Source: BA4 sp044376575 (GTDB lineage: Bacteria; Bacteroidota; Bacteroidia; CAIKAF01). From it: a stretch of DNA of 23,953 nt. Shown piece by piece: positions 1-8,311 of this stretch. The notes below the pieces were generated by a model that was not told the DNA's origin, made no database searches, and saw nothing but the letters and a program-made list of their open reading frames with translations. Location of the stretch: contig JBILKR010000028.1 of NCBI GenBank assembly GCA_044376575.1, positions 1 to 23,953 on the forward strand, in the 5' to 3' direction. Numbering within the stretch: position 1 is the stretch's first letter; every line of letters begins with the position of its first letter. Position numbers and translations under genes: made by a program.

Positions 1-674
1 TTCAATTCAGCGAAGCACAGGTTCGCAGAAGAAGGAAAACAGAAGTGAAAACGGAGAATATGCCCAAGTACGACAGGCGGTTGTTTCACTTTGGAATAAA
101 CCTTGGTGTAAATATGAACTGGCTGGCTGTTAGGCCAATTGCTGATTTACGAACACTCATGCCGGATACAATATATTCTGTAACTGCACTTACACAACCC
201 GGATTTACGATGGGGATAGAATCAAACCTTCGGTTGAGCGATAACTGGGATTTTCGTTTTACACCCACCCTTACACTGGGCTCCAAATCAATTGTATATC
301 AACGCCCCAGAGGTACTAATCAGCTGGATATCGAATCAACCTTGTTGGAGTTTCCCTTGTATTTTAAATTCAAGTCAGTTCGATTAACCAACTGGAGAGC
401 CTATGTTATTGGCGGAGGAAAATACACTTACGATCTTTCCAATAAAATAAAAGCTGAAAATGCCAGTGAGTATCCCGTGAAGCTTTTGCCTCATGATGTG
501 CTTGCCGAGGTTGGGTTTGGAATGGATTTCTATCTGCCATACTTTAAGTTTTCAACGCAAATGAAAGCCTCGTTCGGTTTTTTAAATTTAAAATATCCGG
601 AAAACAATGTGTTTAATAATGCGATTGATCAGATCAATTCACGGTCAATATTTATTCAGTTTTTATTTGAATAA
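1..674 (+). CDS. porT: PorT-like outer-membrane beta-barrel protein of the type IX secretion system (5' end outside window)
   Basis: PorT family proteins are small outer-membrane barrels needed for type IX secretion and gliding in Bacteroidetes. The visible part has a basic stretch, then YDRRLFHFGINLGVN, the usual start of the mature PorT barrel. It continues with alternating hydrophobic/polar strands (e.g. FRFTPTLTLGS, YVIGGGKYTYDL) and ends in the aromatic terminal strand SIFIQFLFE, as expected for an outer-membrane barrel. The frame stays open from base 3 to the GTG at 45, reading ...FSEAQVRRRK before it. The GTG at 45 is therefore not the real start: the signal peptide and start codon lie upstream of the window, and SEAQ may be just after the cleavage site. 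The stop overlaps the next ATG by one base (TAATG), suggesting translational coupling. Family assignment is from remembered motif similarity; a generic outer-membrane barrel is the alternative. Confidence 0.8.
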   Translation, partial: QFSEAQVRRRRKTEVKTENMPKYDRRLFHFGINLGVNMNWLAVRPIADLRTLMPDTIYSVTALTQPGFTMGIESNLRLSDNWDFRFTPTLTLGSKSIVYQRPRGTNQLDIESTLLEFPLYFKFKSVRLTNWRAYVIGGGKYTYDLSNKIKAENASEYPVKLLPHDVLAEVGFGMDFYLPYFKFSTQMKASFGFLNLKYPENNVFNNAIDQINSRSIFIQFLFE

Positions 675-2221
675 TGGTTACACACATTGATATTTTAATT
701 TATCCTGAAGATGCACAAAATGATTATTTGCATCGTTTGAATATTGCAGATATACTTTCTGTTCCTGTTACATCCATTACCGGCATTAAACTTATCAGGC
801 AGTCTATAGATGCAAGGGCAAAACGCGTAAAGTTTCAGCAGCGTTATGAGGTGTGGATTGATGAAATACCTACTACTCACATTCAATTTGAACCGATATT
901 TAAAAATGTAAATGCTTCGAAAGAAGTTCATATTATCGGAGCCGGACCGGCGGGATTATTTGCCGCAATTGAGTGTATTGCCAACGGATTAAAACCTGTT
1001 GTTATTGAACGTGGCAAGGATGTAAAAAATCGCAGAAGAGACCTGGCTGCGATTACAAAATCTCATCTGGTGAATCCTGAATCAAATTATTGTTTTGGTG
1101 AGGGTGGTGCCGGCACATATTCTGACGGAAAGTTATATACCCGTTCTGATAAACGCGGTGATGTGCGAAAGGTGCTGGAAACATTCTGCTTCTTCGGTGC
1201 AACGGAAGATATACTCATCAATGCCCGCCCGCACATCGGCACAAATCGTCTGCCGGGAATCATTGAAAACATGCGGAACTTTATCCTTTCAGCCGGTGGA
1301 GAAATTCATTTTAACAGTAAACTGGATGATGTAATTATACAGGGAGATCAGCTTGTTTCCATTTCCATCAATGGCAATGTGATTTCAACAAGTCAGTTGG
1401 TGCTGGCTACAGGCCATTCGGCAAGAGATATTTTTTCGCTGTTGCATCACCGGGAAATAGAAATTGAAGCCAAGCCATTTGCAATGGGCGTAAGGGCTGA
1501 ACATCCTCAACAACTTATCGATCAGGTGCAATATCATTGTGACGTGAGAAGCGACTTATTGCCTCCTTCATATTATAGCATGGTAACTCAGGTGAATCAG
1601 CGGGGAATGTATTCTTTTTGTATGTGTCCTGGAGGAATCATCGCTCCATGCGCCACATCGCCCGGAGAAATTGTAACCAATGGCTGGTCGCCGTCAAAAC
1701 GAAATAATCCTTTTGCCAATTCAGGCATTGTAATTGAAATTACCCTTGATGACATAGCAAGTATTACAAAACGCAATGATCCACTGATGGCTCTTGATTT
1801 TCAGCAATCTGTTGAACAGCGTGCATGTATAGGAGGAATAGATAGTCAGACCGCACCGGCACAGCGACTGGTAGATTTTACAAACAGAAAAGTTTCTGCC
1901 GGGTTACCCGCATGCTCATATAAACCGGGTGTTGAATCGGTTGAACTGGGCGACATTTTACCTGACTTTGTTTCTGAAAGGTTAAGGGCTGGGTTTAAAG
2001 AGTTTGGAATAAAAATGAAAGGGTATTATACCAATGAAGCTATACTGGTTGCTCCCGAAACCCGAACTTCCAGTCCGGTAAGAATACCAAGAAATAATGA
2101 TACACATCAGCACGTTAGAGTTGTGGGATTATACCCCTGCGGAGAGGGAGCCGGTTATGCCGGTGGAATCGTTTCTGCCGCTGTTGATGGAATCAAAACA
2201 ATCACAAAATCAATAAGATAA
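674..2221 (+). CDS. FAD-dependent dehydrogenase, COG2509 family
   Basis: A 515-aa flavoprotein oxidoreductase of the uncharacterised COG2509 type; its physiological substrate is unknown. Residues 1-80 form an N-terminal domain typical of this family (ends around HIQFEP). The Rossmann FAD-binding motif is VHIIGAGPAGLFAA with GAGPAG at 89-94, and the ribose-binding acidic residue is E112 in VVIERG. The conserved GEGGAGTYSDGKL stretch is at about 142-154. The second nucleotide-binding signature LVLATGHSARD is at about 242-251. A Cys-containing stretch SFCMCPGGIIAPC is at 314-326, and the C-terminal FAD-contact motif YPCGEGAGYAGGI is near residue 490. Length and motif order fit the family. It starts on the ATG overlapping the porT stop, so the pair is probably co-transcribed, although a functional link to secretion is not evident. 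Confidence 0.92.
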   Translation: MVTHIDILIYPEDAQNDYLHRLNIADILSVPVTSITGIKLIRQSIDARAKRVKFQQRYEVWIDEIPTTHIQFEPIFKNVNASKEVHIIGAGPAGLFAAIECIANGLKPVVIERGKDVKNRRRDLAAITKSHLVNPESNYCFGEGGAGTYSDGKLYTRSDKRGDVRKVLETFCFFGATEDILINARPHIGTNRLPGIIENMRNFILSAGGEIHFNSKLDDVIIQGDQLVSISINGNVISTSQLVLATGHSARDIFSLLHHREIEIEAKPFAMGVRAEHPQQLIDQVQYHCDVRSDLLPPSYYSMVTQVNQRGMYSFCMCPGGIIAPCATSPGEIVTNGWSPSKRNNPFANSGIVIEITLDDIASITKRNDPLMALDFQQSVEQRACIGGIDSQTAPAQRLVDFTNRKVSAGLPACSYKPGVESVELGDILPDFVSERLRAGFKEFGIKMKGYYTNEAILVAPETRTSSPVRIPRNNDTHQHVRVVGLYPCGEGAGYAGGIVSAAVDGIKTITKSIR

Positions 2222-2315
2222 AACTTTCTAACCGGTGATCTGTGAATAACTAAATGCCTTAAAAATTGCGTTTAGGGTGAGTTATGATTAATTTCAATAT
2301 TAAATCAATTTCGCC

Positions 2316-2507
2316 ATGAGTTTATCCATGTTAGAATATGCTAAAATGATACTGACCAAGGTTAGTTTCGATACCACATTATTTGAAAAGGAATTTAAAA
2401 AAGCTATCATACAATTGTTACCTGAAGAAATTTTAGAATTAAAGAATTGGCTTAAACAACAATTTAGAGGAGAGCCGGTGCTGCTGGTGATTGGTCTGAG
2501 CGAATAG
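2316..2507 (+). CDS. small conserved Bacteroidetes protein, function unknown
   Basis: A 63-aa acidic/basic helical protein. Its core, LEYAKMILTKVSFD then LFEKEFKKAI and LLPEEILELKNW, resembles a small protein found across Bacteroidetes (MLEY.K.IL.KVSFD..LF.KEL.KA...L.PEE...L..W). I know that family only as hypothetical. There is no signal peptide or membrane segment. Two starts are possible: ATG 2316, or ATG 2328 (MLEYAK...), which matches the usual start of the family better. A strong hairpin terminator begins 24 bases after the stop, supporting a real transcription unit. The 94-base gap before it shows no convincing promoter. An 82-codon open frame lies on the opposite strand, but the plus-strand frame has the family-like sequence. 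Confidence 0.7.
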   Translation: MSLSMLEYAKMILTKVSFDTTLFEKEFKKAIIQLLPEEILELKNWLKQQFRGEPVLLVIGLSE

Positions 2508-2530
2508 TTAAAACGTTGAATTGTTTTGTA

Positions 2531-2559
2531 CCCTGATGATAAATTCATCAGGGTTTTTT
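2531..2559 (+). terminator. Rho-independent terminator after the small conserved gene
   Basis: A perfect 9-bp inverted repeat, CCCTGATGA / TCATCAGGG, with loop TAAAT is followed by six Ts (2554-2559). The orientation with the T-run downstream fits termination of rightward transcription before the esterase gene. Confidence 0.88.
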
Positions 2560-2565
2560 ATTTAA

Positions 2566-2574
2566 TAACTTTGC
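2566..2574 (+). promoter_or_regulatory. putative promoter -7 element for the esterase gene
   Basis: TAACTTTGC matches the Bacteroidetes -7 consensus TAnnTTTG exactly. It sits just after the terminator and 24 bases before the ATG at 2598. No clear -33 TTTG is seen at the usual 19-base spacing, so support is from the -7 box and position only. Confidence 0.5.
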
Positions 2575-2597
2575 ACATGAATAAGTAACTATACCGG

Positions 2598-3488
2598 ATG
2601 CGTAACTCAATCATCAAATTATTTTTCAGGGTAACAAAATTTCTCATTTACAGACACGACTATTCGCCCGTGAAATACAGAAAGGGGATGGATTTTTTTA
2701 CTTCATTTTTAGGTAAATCAGGAAGAGTGCAGTTTGAACGTGAAATGGTGGGACACATGGAGGCCTTGTGGATAAAGCATCCTGAAGATAATAAAGGGAA
2801 AATTATTCTTTATCTGCATGGGGGTGGCTATGGTATGGGTTCCATTCAATCGCACCAAAAATTAGTAAGCAAAATCTCATTGTCTGCCGGTGTAAATGCT
2901 TTGATGATTGAATATCGTCTCGCTCCTGAACATCCCTTTCCAGCAGCATTGGATGATGCTTATGAGGCATATCAATGGCTGTTGAAAAAAGGATATTCGC
3001 CCGATGATATTATTATTGGTGGTGATTCGGCAGGTGGCGGGTTGACCTTATCTACGTTATTACTAATCAAGCAAAAAAATGAAATTCAACCCAAAGCGGC
3101 CATTTGTTTATCTCCCTGGGTCGATTTGACTGCAGCATCACCTGAGATGGATGCTTATCAGAAGAACGATCCTTTTATTGATAAAGAAAGTATTAAAATC
3201 TGGGCACATCGTTATGCCGGTGACGATTTGAATAATCCATTGGTTAGCCCATTATTTGCAGATCTTAGCGGCATAGCGCCATTGCTTGTTCAGGTGGGAA
3301 CATCGGAAATTTTATTATTTGAAAATCGTGCCTTTCAATCAAAAGCCAAAGCACAGCATGTTTCAATTAAATATGTTGAGTATCCTGAAATGGTCCACGT
3401 GTTTCAGGTATTCTCGGGCTTTCTTCCGCAAGCAGATAAAGCCATTCACGAAATCGGGGAATTTGTTAAGGAGACTTTTTCTTCATAG
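2598..3488 (+). CDS. alpha/beta hydrolase, hormone-sensitive-lipase family esterase
   Basis: A 296-aa carboxylesterase of the HSL (GDSAG) family, probably hydrolysing short-chain acyl esters; no substrate is shown. The oxyanion-hole motif HGGGYGMGS is at 74-82. YRLAPEHPFPAALDDA, a hallmark of the family, is at 107-121. The nucleophile elbow GDSAGG is at 142-147 with Ser144. The late acid position reads VGTSEILLFEN, so Glu237 stands where many relatives have Asp of DPLRDEG. The catalytic His is His267 in MVHVFQVF. No signal peptide is evident and a cytoplasmic location is likely. Length is normal for the family. It follows a terminator and a -7 box, and probably begins the unit continuing into the penicillin-acylase-like gene 47 bases downstream. 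Confidence 0.93.
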   Translation: MRNSIIKLFFRVTKFLIYRHDYSPVKYRKGMDFFTSFLGKSGRVQFEREMVGHMEALWIKHPEDNKGKIILYLHGGGYGMGSIQSHQKLVSKISLSAGVNALMIEYRLAPEHPFPAALDDAYEAYQWLLKKGYSPDDIIIGGDSAGGGLTLSTLLLIKQKNEIQPKAAICLSPWVDLTAASPEMDAYQKNDPFIDKESIKIWAHRYAGDDLNNPLVSPLFADLSGIAPLLVQVGTSEILLFENRAFQSKAKAQHVSIKYVEYPEMVHVFQVFSGFLPQADKAIHEIGEFVKETFSS

Positions 3489-3535
3489 GAATTCTCAATT
3501 TTTTTTCTCATTTTTCACAAATAATTATTTAGCAC

Positions 3536-5962
3536 ATGATTTGGCGGATTATTAAACTGCTTGTATTATCAGCTTTTCTATTAGTAATATTTTATGTGCT
3601 TGAATATGGTGTTCAGTCGGTGCCACCCTTGGGAAGACTGATGAGTCCATTCTCAGGATTCTGGCAAAATGCAGAAACACCCAATCAGCCTGTTCAATCT
3701 GCATTAGTAATTCCAGGATTAAAAGATGAAGTAACCATATATTATGATGAGCGAAGAGTGCCGCATATTTTTGCCAAAAACGAATACGATTTATTTTTGG
3801 CACAGGGATACATTACTGCTTCACATCGTTTATGGCAAATGGAATTTCAAACGCATTTTGCAGCCGGAAGAATTTCTGAAATTGTGGGTGAAAAAGCATT
3901 GTCATTAGACCGGATGCAACGCAGAAAAGGATTAATGAAAGCAGCAGAAGCTGCCTTACGTTCTTTTGAAAATGATAAGTCAGCCAATCAGATTTTAGAT
4001 GCATACACTGCAGGAATCAATGCATTTATCGAATCTCTTTCTTATTCAACACTTCCGCTTGAATATAAACTCTTAAACTATCAACCTGAAAAATGGACAA
4101 AACTTAAATCTGCATTATTACTGAAATATATGGCAGATATGCTTACCGGAAAATCCAATGATATTGAATTGTCAAATGCGATTTATCTCCTCGGTGAAGA
4201 AACAGTTGAATTGATTTATCCTGATTTTCCTGATACATTAATTTCTCCTATTGTTCCTGTAGGTAATAAATTTTCAAATCCTGTTTTCACAATTGATACA
4301 CCCAAGGTTGCCGGTATATATCATCAGTTCCCAGTTGAACCTGAAAAACAATCTGATAATATTGGTAGTAACAACTGGGCGGTGAGCGGATCAAAAACAA
4401 CATCAGGTTCTCCGATACTTTGCAACGACCCACACCTGCAATTAAATCTTCCTTCCATCTGGTATGAAATTCAGTTATCAACTCCTGAATTTAATGTATA
4501 TGGTGTGAGTTTACCTGGATCACCGGCTGTGATTATTGGATTTAATAAAGATATTGCATGGGGTGTAACCAATGGAACACAGGATGTGCTTGACTGGTAT
4601 AAGGTGTCTTTTAAAGATAAAACCCGTCGTCAGTACTTATTTGACGGAGCATGGAAAAATTCAACACTGAATATTGAAGAAATAAAAATAAAAGGGAAAC
4701 CTTCTTTTATAGACACAGTAATTTATACGCATTATGGTCCTGTTGTTTATGAAGATGATTTAACGGAAGACACCACAGCGCATCAATTGGCCGCAAGATG
4801 GATGGGAGCCGAACCTTCCAATGAACTAATGACTTTTTATCGCCTCAACAAAGCATCGAATTATAATGAATACCTGAATGCAATTTCTACTTTTCAATGT
4901 CCTGCACAGAATTTTGTATTTGCGGCAAATAATGGAGATATCGCCATCTGGCAACAGGGAAGGTTTCCTGTGAAGTGGCCCAAGCAGGGAAAGTATGTGA
5001 TGGACGGATCATTGTCTGCATATCAATGGCAGGAATTTATTCCTCAAAAATTCAATCCTCATGATGTAAATCCTGATCGTCAATTTGTAAGTTCTGCCAA
5101 TCAGCATCCGACTGATGCATCCTATCCTTTTTATTATAACGGATTTTTTGAGCATTTCAGAAACAGAAGAATCAATGAGGAACTTGCTTCCATGGATAAG
5201 GTTACCATTGAAGATATGATGAAACTGCAAAATGATAATTTTAATATGCAAGCTTCAGATGTATTGTCCATGATGCTCTCTGTTGTTGAGTCCTCTTCGT
5301 TGAATGAAAATGAAGAGCAGTATGTTTCTTTACTCAATGGTTGGAACTACATGAATGATGCATCTTCAAAAGCAGCAGCAGTATTTGAAGATTGGTACCT
5401 CAGACTTGATTCATTGATTTGGGATGAATTATATATACAGGGAAAGATGACAGAGATTCCTCTTGAGTTCAATACGATTCGAATGATGAAACGTTTTCTT
5501 CAGCATCCCGTATTTGATATTGTTTCAACTAAAGATAAAAAAGAAAACCTTAACGAACTGATTAATGCATCATTTAAAAAAATGATAGTTGCTTTAGATG
5601 ATTGGGAAAAAAGAAATAAAAAAAGCCTGACGTGGTCTGCCTATAAAGGAACAAGTATTCAGCATCTTGCTAAACTAATTCCTTTCTCAAAAATGGATAT
5701 TGAAATCGGAGGAAACAAAAGAATTGTGAATGCATGTGACAGCCGATGGGGCCCATCATGGCGAATGATTGTATCCCTCGAAAATCCTGTGAAAGCTTAT
5801 GGGGTATATCCCGGTGGTCAATCTGGAAATCCCGGCAGTCATTTTTATTTTACCGGAATAGAGAAATGGAGTAAAGGCGAATATTATGAATTGAAATTTA
5901 TCTCATCAGTAAATGATAAGAACTCAAAAAATTTGATTGTTCAGAAATTAAATCCACGATGA
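3536..5962 (+). CDS. penicillin acylase family (S45) N-terminal-nucleophile hydrolase
   Basis: An 808-aa precursor of the penicillin G acylase/AHL acylase family, which cleaves amide bonds of acylated amines and matures by autoproteolysis. A hydrophobic segment at about 5-23 is a signal anchor or signal peptide, placing it in the periplasm. The A-chain region is 65-270, with VPHIFAKNEYDLFLAQGY and HRLWQMEF. The self-cleavage site and nucleophile are in IGSNNWAVSGSKT: Gly277/Ser278, so Ser278 would become the N-terminus of a B chain of about 531 aa. Downstream are NDPHLQLNLPSIWYE, the family's conserved post-nucleophile segment (297-311), and SSANQHP with Asn522, a candidate oxyanion residue. 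The true substrate cannot be deduced; many such Bacteroidetes proteins are annotated only as penicillin acylase family. Its stop overlaps the next gene by 4 bases (ATGA). Confidence 0.94.
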   Translation: MIWRIIKLLVLSAFLLVIFYVLEYGVQSVPPLGRLMSPFSGFWQNAETPNQPVQSALVIPGLKDEVTIYYDERRVPHIFAKNEYDLFLAQGYITASHRLWQMEFQTHFAAGRISEIVGEKALSLDRMQRRKGLMKAAEAALRSFENDKSANQILDAYTAGINAFIESLSYSTLPLEYKLLNYQPEKWTKLKSALLLKYMADMLTGKSNDIELSNAIYLLGEETVELIYPDFPDTLISPIVPVGNKFSNPVFTIDTPKVAGIYHQFPVEPEKQSDNIGSNNWAVSGSKTTSGSPILCNDPHLQLNLPSIWYEIQLSTPEFNVYGVSLPGSPAVIIGFNKDIAWGVTNGTQDVLDWYKVSFKDKTRRQYLFDGAWKNSTLNIEEIKIKGKPSFIDTVIYTHYGPVVYEDDLTEDTTAHQLAARWMGAEPSNELMTFYRLNKASNYNEYLNAISTFQCPAQNFVFAANNGDIAIWQQGRFPVKWPKQGKYVMDGSLSAYQWQEFIPQKFNPHDVNPDRQFVSSANQHPTDASYPFYYNGFFEHFRNRRINEELASMDKVTIEDMMKLQNDNFNMQASDVLSMMLSVVESSSLNENEEQYVSLLNGWNYMNDASSKAAAVFEDWYLRLDSLIWDELYIQGKMTEIPLEFNTIRMMKRFLQHPVFDIVSTKDKKENLNELINASFKKMIVALDDWEKRNKKSLTWSAYKGTSIQHLAKLIPFSKMDIEIGGNKRIVNACDSRWGPSWRMIVSLENPVKAYGVYPGGQSGNPGSHFYFTGIEKWSKGEYYELKFISSVNDKNSKNLIVQKLNPR

Positions 5963-6369
5963 AGAATTTTATTATTAAAACGATAAGTGTTTTATTCATT
6001 GCATATTTATTGCAGAGGTGGTTACCCTGGTATGTAATTATTATTGTTCCTTTTATTTTTAGTTTAATCATTAAAACAAACGGAATACTTTCTTTTTTTA
6101 GCGCATTTATTTCCATCGTCATTTGTTGGTTTGCTCAGGCATATTGGATTCATCATCAATCCATGGATATTCTAACTTCTAAGATGGCTTCGGTATTTTC
6201 ACTACCTACTCAGCCTCTACTGTTAATTGGTATTGTCTCTTTTGCCGGTGGCATGGTTGCCGGACTGGCATCATATACAGGCAATGCAATGAGAAATATT
6301 CTCTTATCGCCACCTGTAAAAAAGAAATCATTGTATGATAAACCGGACTATATGTTCAGAAGAAAATAA
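5959..6369 (+). CDS. small multi-pass membrane protein, function unknown
   Basis: A 136-aa hydrophobic protein with about four predicted membrane segments: roughly 5-22, 24-40, 44-64 and 86-108, the last being Gly/Ala-rich (IGIVSFAGGMVAGLASYTG). It has a short basic tail (VKKKSLYDKPDYMFRRK) that is likely cytoplasmic. I do not recognise the family. The ATG overlaps the stop of the penicillin-acylase-like gene (ATGA), so the two are probably translationally coupled. The kdsD start follows 4 bases after its stop. The context suggests an envelope-related role but does not define one. Confidence 0.8.
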   Translation: MKNFIIKTISVLFIAYLLQRWLPWYVIIIVPFIFSLIIKTNGILSFFSAFISIVICWFAQAYWIHHQSMDILTSKMASVFSLPTQPLLLIGIVSFAGGMVAGLASYTGNAMRNILLSPPVKKKSLYDKPDYMFRRK

Positions 6370-6373
6370 TAAC

Positions 6374-7324
6374 ATGAACAGGATTCAAAAGTTTCAGGAA
6401 GTATTAAATACAGAAGCCAGTGCGCTGATCAACTCTGCTGCAATTGCCGGTGAGGAGGTAATTCATGCAACTGATTTATTGCTTCGTTGTAAAGGAAAAA
6501 TTATTATTTCCGGTATTGGGAAGTCGGGAATAGTAGGTAGAAAAATGGCATCTACTTTTTCAAGTATTGGTTTGCCTGCTGTTTTCTTGCATGCATCAGA
6601 AGCACTGCATGGAGATGTTGGTGTTTGCAAACCTGATGATGTAGCCATACTAATTTCAAATTCAGGCAGTACCGCTGAACTGCTGAAGTTAATACCTGTT
6701 TTAAAATCATTCGCTATTCCTGTAGTTTCAATACTTGGCAAAACAGATTCAAGTATTTCGAAATTATCTGATGTAGTATTGAATGCATCCTGCAACTCAG
6801 AGGCAGACACACTCAACTTAGTACCTACAGTGAGTTCAACACTTGCCATGGCAATTGGAGATGCGCTTGCCGTAGTTGTGATGCATGAAAAGAATTTTTC
6901 TAAAGCTGATTTTTCTAAGTTACATCCAGGTGGCCAGATTGGGAAAAATCTTTTATTAAAAGTAGGTCAGGTGATGCATGATATTGATCACATTGCAAGA
7001 GTGAAAAAAAATGATCCGTGGAAAAATGTGATCATTGAAATGACCCGTTTCCCATTAGGTGCAGCTTGTGTGGTAAATGAAAATAATGAACTTCAAGGAA
7101 TAATTACTGAAGGGGATATCAGAAGAAAATTACTGGATTGGAATGATATGGATGGGAAAACTGCAGCAGATATGATGACAATAAATCCGGCAGTAATTTC
7201 ATCTCATTTAATTTTACTTGATGCTATTGATCAAATGGAAAACAGGGCATCAAAAATTTCTGTTCTTCCTGTTGTTGATGATAATCTATTACGCGGATTG
7301 ATTCGCATACATGATGTGTATTAA
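6374..7324 (+). CDS. kdsD: D-arabinose-5-phosphate isomerase (KpsF/GutQ/KdsD family)
   Basis: Interconverts D-ribulose 5-phosphate and D-arabinose 5-phosphate, the first step of Kdo synthesis for lipopolysaccharide, in the cytoplasm. It has 316 aa with an N-terminal SIS domain (about 35-165: IIISGIGKSGIVGRK and LISNSGSTAEL), the linker signature LHPGGQIGKNLLLKV at 183-197, and two CBS domains (about 201-255 and 266-316). Residues matching the E. coli KdsD catalytic set are all present with a constant offset: Lys50, Glu102, Glu143 and His184. The open frame runs upstream to an ATG at 6335, but that start would overlap the preceding gene by 35 bases. ATG 6374 (MNRIQKF), 4 bases after that gene's stop, is the natural start. 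No other Kdo gene is in the window. Confidence 0.95.
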   Translation: MNRIQKFQEVLNTEASALINSAAIAGEEVIHATDLLLRCKGKIIISGIGKSGIVGRKMASTFSSIGLPAVFLHASEALHGDVGVCKPDDVAILISNSGSTAELLKLIPVLKSFAIPVVSILGKTDSSISKLSDVVLNASCNSEADTLNLVPTVSSTLAMAIGDALAVVVMHEKNFSKADFSKLHPGGQIGKNLLLKVGQVMHDIDHIARVKKNDPWKNVIIEMTRFPLGAACVVNENNELQGIITEGDIRRKLLDWNDMDGKTAADMMTINPAVISSHLILLDAIDQMENRASKISVLPVVDDNLLRGLIRIHDVY

Positions 7325-7427
7325 TACATCTTTTTATTTTTTATCCGCTAATCTGTATTCATAATTCTCTTTAATTCTTATCGTATCTTTAATATTGTAT
7401 TATTACATTTGATTGTAATTATTGACT

Positions 7428-8306
7428 ATGAATTTTAAAGAATCAGAATTAATTGTAAATAAAAGAGGTGCCGTTTATCACTTGAATCTTCGCCCTGATG
7501 AACTTGCGCAAAATGTGATTTTAGTGGGAGATCCGGGTAGGGTAGGAGAGGTGTCTCAGTATTTTGATAGAATTGAAATCAAAACAGGGAACAGAGAATT
7601 TATTACACATACCGGATCGATTGGGAATACAAGAATATCCTGTATTTCAACAGGAATTGGAACAGACAATATTGATATTGTACTCAACGAACTGGATGCT
7701 CTGGTAAATATTGATTTGCAGACAAGAGATGAAAAAGAACAAAAAACTTCGTTACGTTTATTGCGTTTAGGAACAACAGGTGCATTGCAACCGGATATAA
7801 AAGTTGATAGTTTTATTGCGTCTGCTTATGTTATTGGATTGGACGGAGTACTGAATTATTACAAGTACCAAAAAAGTATTGAACAACTGGAATTGATCAG
7901 TGATTTTGTACAGCAAGTAAGCTATCCGCATGAACTTGCCAAACCTTATGCATTTAAAGCTTCTGAAAAAATGCTGTCCATGTTTACAGATCAGTGTCGT
8001 CAGGGAATCACATTAACTGCTCCCGGTTTTTATGCACCTCAGGGACGAAAATTAAGGTTTGAATTAATGTTTCCTGAACTGATAGATAATTATTCCAAGT
8101 TCCGTTATCTCGGAAATGCTGCAACAAACCTTGAAATGGAAACCTCTGCCTTGTATGGAATAGGTACGCTGTTAGGTCATCATGTTTGCACCCTTTGTGC
8201 TGTAGTGGCCAATCGAATTAATAAAACTTTCTCTGCTGACGGACATAAAGCCGTAGATGAACTGATTAAATATTCCTTGCAGAAAATAATTCAAAATCCT
8301 ATCTAA
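7428..8306 (+). CDS. nucleoside phosphorylase (uridine/purine phosphorylase family)
   Basis: A PNP/UDP-family phosphorylase that splits a nucleoside with phosphate into base and (deoxy)ribose 1-phosphate in nucleotide salvage. From ATG 7428 it has 292 aa. The phosphate-binding start VILVGDPGRV is at about 31-40, the conserved STGIGTDN near 75-82, LRLGTTGALQPDI (the family's R-x-G-T-x-G segment) near 110-120, and the nucleoside-binding NLEMETSALYGIGTLLGH near 230-247 with the typical EMET. Whether it prefers uridine or purines cannot be read safely. A TTG six bases upstream (7422) keeps the frame open, but the ATG (MNFKESEL) is the more likely start. queE follows after 5 bases, so the two are likely co-transcribed. 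Confidence 0.9.
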   Translation: MNFKESELIVNKRGAVYHLNLRPDELAQNVILVGDPGRVGEVSQYFDRIEIKTGNREFITHTGSIGNTRISCISTGIGTDNIDIVLNELDALVNIDLQTRDEKEQKTSLRLLRLGTTGALQPDIKVDSFIASAYVIGLDGVLNYYKYQKSIEQLELISDFVQQVSYPHELAKPYAFKASEKMLSMFTDQCRQGITLTAPGFYAPQGRKLRFELMFPELIDNYSKFRYLGNAATNLEMETSALYGIGTLLGHHVCTLCAVVANRINKTFSADGHKAVDELIKYSLQKIIQNPI

Positions 8307-8311
8307 TTTTT

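Noticed and set aside
45..674. GTG at base 45 as the start of the porT-like gene
   Set aside because: The frame is open back to the window edge and the protein lacks its signal peptide from this start, so the gene begins outside the window.
2300..2548. 82-codon open frame on the reverse strand
   Set aside because: It is antisense to the conserved small protein and runs through the terminator hairpin, with no recognisable motif.
6335..6373. ATG at 6335 as the kdsD start
   Set aside because: It overlaps the preceding membrane-protein gene by 35 bases and adds residues that are only its 3' end read in another frame; ATG 6374 fits the family.
6463..6849. 128-codon reverse-strand frame inside kdsD
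   Set aside because: It is a mirror of the SIS-domain coding sequence with low-complexity composition; the forward frame carries all catalytic residues.
7384..7391. TATCTTTA as promoter of the nucleoside phosphorylase gene
   Set aside because: There is one mismatch at the conserved G and no -33 box at the proper spacing; too weak to list.
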